A DNA stretch of 64,000 bases from Hyparrhenia diplandra (lineage: Eukaryota > Streptophyta > Magnoliopsida > Poales > Poaceae), in contig JADLZK010008574.1 of assembly GCA_015847255.1 (NCBI GenBank), forward strand, positions 124,001 through 188,000, read 5' to 3'. Positions 59,197 through 64,000 of this stretch are shown one piece after another. The notes beneath the pieces were generated by a model. The model was given only the letters and a program-made list of their open reading frames with translations, was not told the DNA's origin and made no database searches. The position numbers were made by a program, and so were the translations under genes. Every line of letters begins with the position of its first letter. Positions within the stretch are counted from its first letter, which is position 1.

Positions 59197-60544
59197 AGCT
59201 CGTAGCGGATTTTTTTCAAAATTTTGCCCTTTTTCAAAACAAATTTCAAATGTATCCCTACTTTGAAACAATTTCGCCCGGTATCCCTTTTTGTCGCGCC
59301 AATTCGGTGGCGTGATTTTTACATGTCGCGCCACGCGCATGTGCGCGCGAAAGTCATCACGCGGTGGCGGATTTTGGCGTTGACGGGGCCCCCCACGTCA
59401 GCGCCAGTGCATCTTGGTAGCGGCGGAGCTGGGATGCTATAGTGCTACAAGTTCTATTCGGTTTGAAAAAAATATCACATGAGACCTTTGAAGACTTTTC
59501 GTTTGTTTGTGAAATTATTGTCTCTGTGGCCTAAAATCCAGCTCAAAAAGATTCGGCTCATCGTACATCAAAATTATATAATTTTTTTTTTTTTATTTAC
59601 TTACATTTAGTATTCCATGCGTGAGATAAAAGATTTGATATGATAGGTCGATAGTGAATTTTGGAGAGAATTGGGAAACTATACGAGGGATGGGTAGGAA
59701 TCGCGTGCATGCATGCATGCATAGGGTGTGTCCACTTTATGAAAAGTGAATCCCAAAATTATTCTGATCCGTCAAATCAAATCTTTTAATTATAAATAAA
59801 GTATTAAATATAGTTAAACACAAAAACTAATTATGCAGTTTGATTGAAAAGTGCAAAAGCGAATCTTTTGAGCCTATTTAGTCTATGGTTAGATAATAAT
59901 TAACAAATACAAAGCGAAAAGTCTTCTGAGCCGAACCTAAAATATTTCTTGCCGACAGTAGTGTGTGACAAAGGGGAGAGTATATTTGCGCGACAGTAGT
60001 GTGTGACAGAGGGACACAGTGCGACATCATCATGCATGCGCCCATCCTGTTTAGTTTCCCAATTCTCTCTCCAAAATTCACTATTGACCTATCATATTAA
60101 ATCTTTTTTGTCTCATGCATGGAATACTAAATGTAAGTAGATAAAAAAAAATAATTATATAATTTTGATGTACGGGGATGAGCGAATCTTTTGAGCCTAT
60201 TTAGGTCATGGTAGCACAATAATTTCACAAACAAAGCGAAAAAAGTCTTCTGATTGTCTCATGTGACATTTTTTCCCAAACCGGAATAGAACTTGTAGCA
60301 CTATAGCATTCCAGCTCCGTCGCGCCGCATGCATTGGCGCGGCGTGGCTGGCCCCGATCAACGCCCGAGACGCCACCGTGGATGTGGATGCGGTCGCGCC
60401 ACATGCGGTGGCGACGTGTAAAAATCACGCCACCGGACCTGGCGCGACAAAAAGGGATATCGGCGTAAATTGTTTCAAAGTAGGGATACATTTGAAATTT
60501 GTTTTAAAAAAGGGCAAAATTTTGAAAAAAATCCGCTGGTAGCT
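59197..60544. mobile_element. Long inverted-repeat (foldback) element
   Basis: Arms of about 520 bp (59197-59720 and 60020-60544) are reverse complements with modest divergence. Outer ends: AGCTCGTAGCGGATTTTTTT against the complement of AAAAAAATCCGCTGGTAGCT. Shared inner text includes CTATAGTGCTACAAGTTCTA and GTACATCAAAATTATATAA. The loop of about 300 bp contains partial repeats of arm sequence (GAGCCTATTTAG, GCGAAAAGTCTTCTG), so it arose by duplication or nested insertion. No transposase ORF and no clean target duplication were found, so the superfamily is uncertain. Mutator-like or foldback is most plausible. Confidence 0.75.
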
Positions 60545-63500
60545 CACTTCACTTCTATATTTCACTTCTATATTAAAATGTAAGTAAAGGCCGATTTATC
60601 CCCGAAACTTTGCTGAATTGAAAAACAATTTTGAATTCCAGACAACGTGCCCCTCTTAAACTCACTCTAGAGATGGATGGAGACACTGCATACAGGGCGC
60701 TGCGTCACTGGCTCCTCCAACCACCGTACATACATCTCCCAGTGGAGTAATAGCTCGATCTGCACCTTTAAACCTCAATGTTCTCTTTAAATTTTTCAAT
60801 AGTCTGCAAATTGAAATGTACAATGTTCTTTTTCAACAAACATCAGACCATGGGAGGAACCAATCAGCCCGTGAAATGTCCAACAGGTTGCACTAACAAC
60901 AGTCAACAGATACCGTCAACCTCTGATTGTCACTTTCCAGTTCCAACCTAACTTCTGAAATCTGTCAAAATCTGGAAATAAAAATGTGTCCTGCTTTAGG
61001 AAGCTTTGTTAGCAGTGATTTCTTCCAAATTGTATGATCATTGGTTTTCCTTTGAACACATAGCCATACGCTAGATTTCAGCAAAACAACAAATGAGATA
61101 TATATTTTTAAAAACTCATGGTTTTCATGGACTCAATAACGAAGAGTCATTTAAACAGTTAGGATTATATAGAATACTCATTTGGTGGAAAGGAGGAAGA
61201 TGATGTGTGCTCTTAAGAAAAATCATACAACCTATTCATTTTATTTTTTGTTTTTGCCATATCTAGCTGTCTAATGAGCCCAGGTTGTAGTCCCAAAATT
61301 AGATAAATTAGCAATGAGTCATAATGTGCACAATTACAAACAAGACATCATGTCACACTAACCATGGCACATTAAGCAAGTTCAACCGTGGCAAATGTGA
61401 CAAAAGCTTGACCACGCATTCGTCCTTTCTGCAACAGGATTAAATGAAAGAAAAAAAACAGACAATAAGGAGCACAGCACCAGCATGACAGTAACCAATC
61501 ACAGCAGCTTTCCACATAATTTTCACTATGATAAGTAGCTTGTAGATTTTTGGGAAAACAAGTTTATTTTTGGATAACTTTAAGGGGCCAAGTCGATAAT
61601 ATACCTGCATTAACTTTATACTTAGACCCAACCTTGCACTGTCCATGTGTTCGAGTACAGAGCCTGAAGAGAGAAGTTAGAAAGGTACCTTAGTAACAAA
61701 TTGAGAAATACTGCAGTGAATGAAGAAATATTTCTTCGATGGTCCTCTTTTGGAAAAAAAAAAGTATTAACACCGATGCAAATACAGGATATGCGACAAA
61801 ACAATATGGGTTAAAGAATGCAGCATCATCTAGCTCTTTGTTACTTAAGATGTTTCAGCTAGGTGCCTATGAAAGCATGTTGACTGAATCAAACCATAGT
61901 TCTGATGATGGGGCATGCTTGCAGCCAGCTCTTCCATTCATAGCAGCAATTGATCAAGATCCATTTACTAAGCCAAGGAGCACACAAGCATGGTCACTGA
62001 CTCCTAGGTAACAGATCTTTGACCTGGCCCATCTGCACAACCTCATAGCACATCTTAATCACCCTCAGCAATACATACAACTCAGACGTTAAATTTAAGG
62101 TAAGACTGCAGTCAACATGCAAGAGTGCTCAAGTTCCTACTGGGCCTGAGTTGCACAAGTTGGAATAAACCTCAACCTTAGCAGTTAATCATTATATTTA
62201 CAAACCCTTTAAAGGTAAACTACTAGATCCCTAAAAATTTTCACCTGGGACAAATAACAAAGCAAGGCCCTGAAAAGACCTGTTCTCTGACAACCTTACC
62301 AGAGACATAGTAGAAGTTATCATGAGCGACATCCATTGTCAAGTTCGTATTGTACAAAACACTGGCAGGATTTCCTGGAGTGTAATTTTGCAAAATAAAC
62401 AACTTATGACCTAAGGAAATATAAATGTTGCTGTATGTATCAACACTCTTTATTCTTTGAAATTTCAGACTACCATCATCAAGATCCAGGGGAAGGAAAT
62501 AACTCACCAACTGATGATACATTCATAATAAACACTTAATTCACATACATATATTGATGCCAGGATTATCCATTAACAGGATGCTTGGTTTGAGTAATCA
62601 CTCCATTCTAGATGAGGTGGTGCATCATGAGTACGTTCCTCGATGGGATGACTCCAGTCCTCATAATAGTACTAATTGTTAGCTTGTGAGGAATGAGATG
62701 ATGGATCAATCAATTCCATTCAACAAACCAAACAAAAAAAAATGAGGTGTGACATGGTATAAAATCTCCTCTGGTGCTAATTTCTCAATCGACATTTCCT
62801 GAGGTGTGACAATGTTTCCCTTGAAGTTGTTCATGAGTTGAATCAGGTTCACTTTCAGTCCTACTTGGGACAGGTGGCTCCTTCTGTATTGTCTTAGGGG
62901 CAATTTTTATCTGAAGAGAACCATTGCATCAGAAAAAAAAAAGATAAGAAACTTGACTTTTCGGCCAATGAGTAATAATCAACAAACAAAGAGTAGTTAA
63001 CTTGAAGTACTGCGTTTTCGTTTTGATCACTTGAAGATCGTTAGAAACCAATGCAACAGGTTTCACCCCCACTGCTTCATGAGCAACACTTTTATCAACT
63101 GCAAGGCCAACAATTGCTTCATGCTTTGCACGTTTTCTTTTCTGTTTATCAATATATCTTGCTGCGATAGATAAAACATGTATGAATGATTTAATAAAGA
63201 AACTACAAGGTTAAACTGGAAACACAGAAGTAGCAACTATATCAGATGATTCTAACTCAGACTCATCTCAGCCCTATGAGGATGAGGCACTTGCGATGGT
63301 AGTGGTAGCGGTGGAGTAGGCAATGCCATCGAAAATGCAGGAAGGTACATCTTGTTCATTAAAAGCAGGACCCGTTTGAACAAATATGATTTGATCAAAA
63401 TGCATCCACACACGCAGAATAAGGAAAAAAAAAAAAACAGGCAGAGAGGCATGCCTTGCGAGTTGTAACAATGGGTGCATTGGGTGGAAACCCTAATAAA

Positions 63501-64000
63501 CCTAGTTATAGAATCAATGGATGGCAATCAGGGATTGACAACATCTTGTGGTGGTTATGTGTACCTAAAACAACTGTAGGGCACTCAAATCAAGCTCAAG
63601 ACAGTGACATGTATCAGGATTGCCAACAATATAAAAGGCTTCAGCATAGTTAGTCAACAGGTGCATGATTGCAAAACTTTGCAACATAGTAATATAAGTG
63701 AATCAACTAAGTCAGCCTACAGTAGCATAGAATTGATGCTAGTTTGATTTTGGTTACTTTCCTGAAAAAGATAAATGCAAACGGACCATATATATTTTTG
63801 CATGATAGCACACAGGCCTTTTTAGACTGAGAAATATTGTTTCAAATAACTTTCAGCTAGTTCACAATCTGACATGGATATCTCAACCCATAAATTTGAA
63901 CAACCCAAGAATTCTGTCCAGAGAGAGAGAGAGTCATGATTAGCAAAAGAGTTATGTCTAGGAATATGTGGGTAAGCTTTGTCTTAAATTTTGTAGGAAT
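60545..64000. other. Low-copy DNA with unidentified exon-like fragments
   Basis: On the minus strand, several segments look spliced: about 63,175-63,010 (acceptor ATCGCAG, reading RYIDKQKRKRAKHEAIVGLA), about 62,910-62,790 (IKIAPKTIQKEPPVPSRTES), and 62,520-62,250 (NLTMDVAHDNFYYVSGKVV, donor-like CCCAG/GTGAAA). On the plus strand, 61,790-62,008 reads YESMLTESNHSSDDGACLQP between AG and GT. I do not recognise any of them. They may be one diverged gene, a partial gene running out of the window, or captured fragments. Confidence 0.3.

Noticed and set aside
59690..59725. GCATGCATGCATGC as a regulatory (RY) element
   Set aside because: The motif is palindromic and lies inside the foldback element near its loop; no adjacent gene to regulate.

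Overview
The window is plant nuclear DNA, almost certainly from a grass (Poaceae). Exons are GC-rich and introns and intergenic DNA are AT-rich. Introns follow GT-AG. The recognisable proteins resemble rice proteins most closely, and Stowaway-like MITEs, hAT relics, Pol III SINEs and a Helitron 3' end fill the spaces. The species cannot be named from sequence alone.

Layout. 0.16-2.33 kb (minus): a WUSCHEL-related homeobox gene of the WOX11/WOX12 group, with a nonsense codon in the homeodomain and four apparent one-base deletions. 2.3-18.6 kb: repeat-rich intergenic DNA with Stowaway-like MITEs, a hAT relic with an 8-bp target duplication, and two copies of one SINE family, one nested in a MITE. 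18.6-19.3 kb (plus): a damaged three-exon EUL/R40-type lectin gene; its 3' flank occurs again, diverged, at about 20.9 and 22.1 kb. 24.77-29.06 kb (minus): a complete seven-exon P4-ATPase (ALA1-type phospholipid flippase), the only gene here that reads without interruption. 35.70-38.57 kb (minus): a second flippase copy in tandem with only exons 1 and 2, both frameshifted. 33.48-34.14 kb: a second short hAT-like element. 43.37-46.22 kb (minus): a RING-finger protein gene with two frame interruptions and no in-frame ATG at its apparent start. 51.15-52.99 kb (minus): a chloroplast thioredoxin-like 1 (ACHT-type) gene with two frame breaks in the transit-peptide exon. 54.2-59.15 kb: low-copy DNA with splice-like exon fragments, one resembling a UTP5/WDR43 WD40 protein, ending in a Helitron-type hairpin and CTAGT. 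59.2-60.54 kb: a long inverted-repeat (foldback) element. 60.5-64 kb: weak exon-like fragments I cannot name.

The genes do not form a pathway; this is ordinary plant gene order with mobile DNA between genes. Two themes matter. First, most frame breaks are single-base changes, several in short G, C or T runs. They may be sequence-quality artefacts rather than true pseudogenes, although the TAG in WOX is a substitution and the flippase at 24.8-29.1 kb is clean over 3.4 kb. Second, there is repeated evidence of duplication followed by decay: the flippase pair, the lectin flanks and the captured exons upstream of the Helitron end. I found no convincing new multi-gene system. tRNA, rRNA and CRISPR features were not seen.
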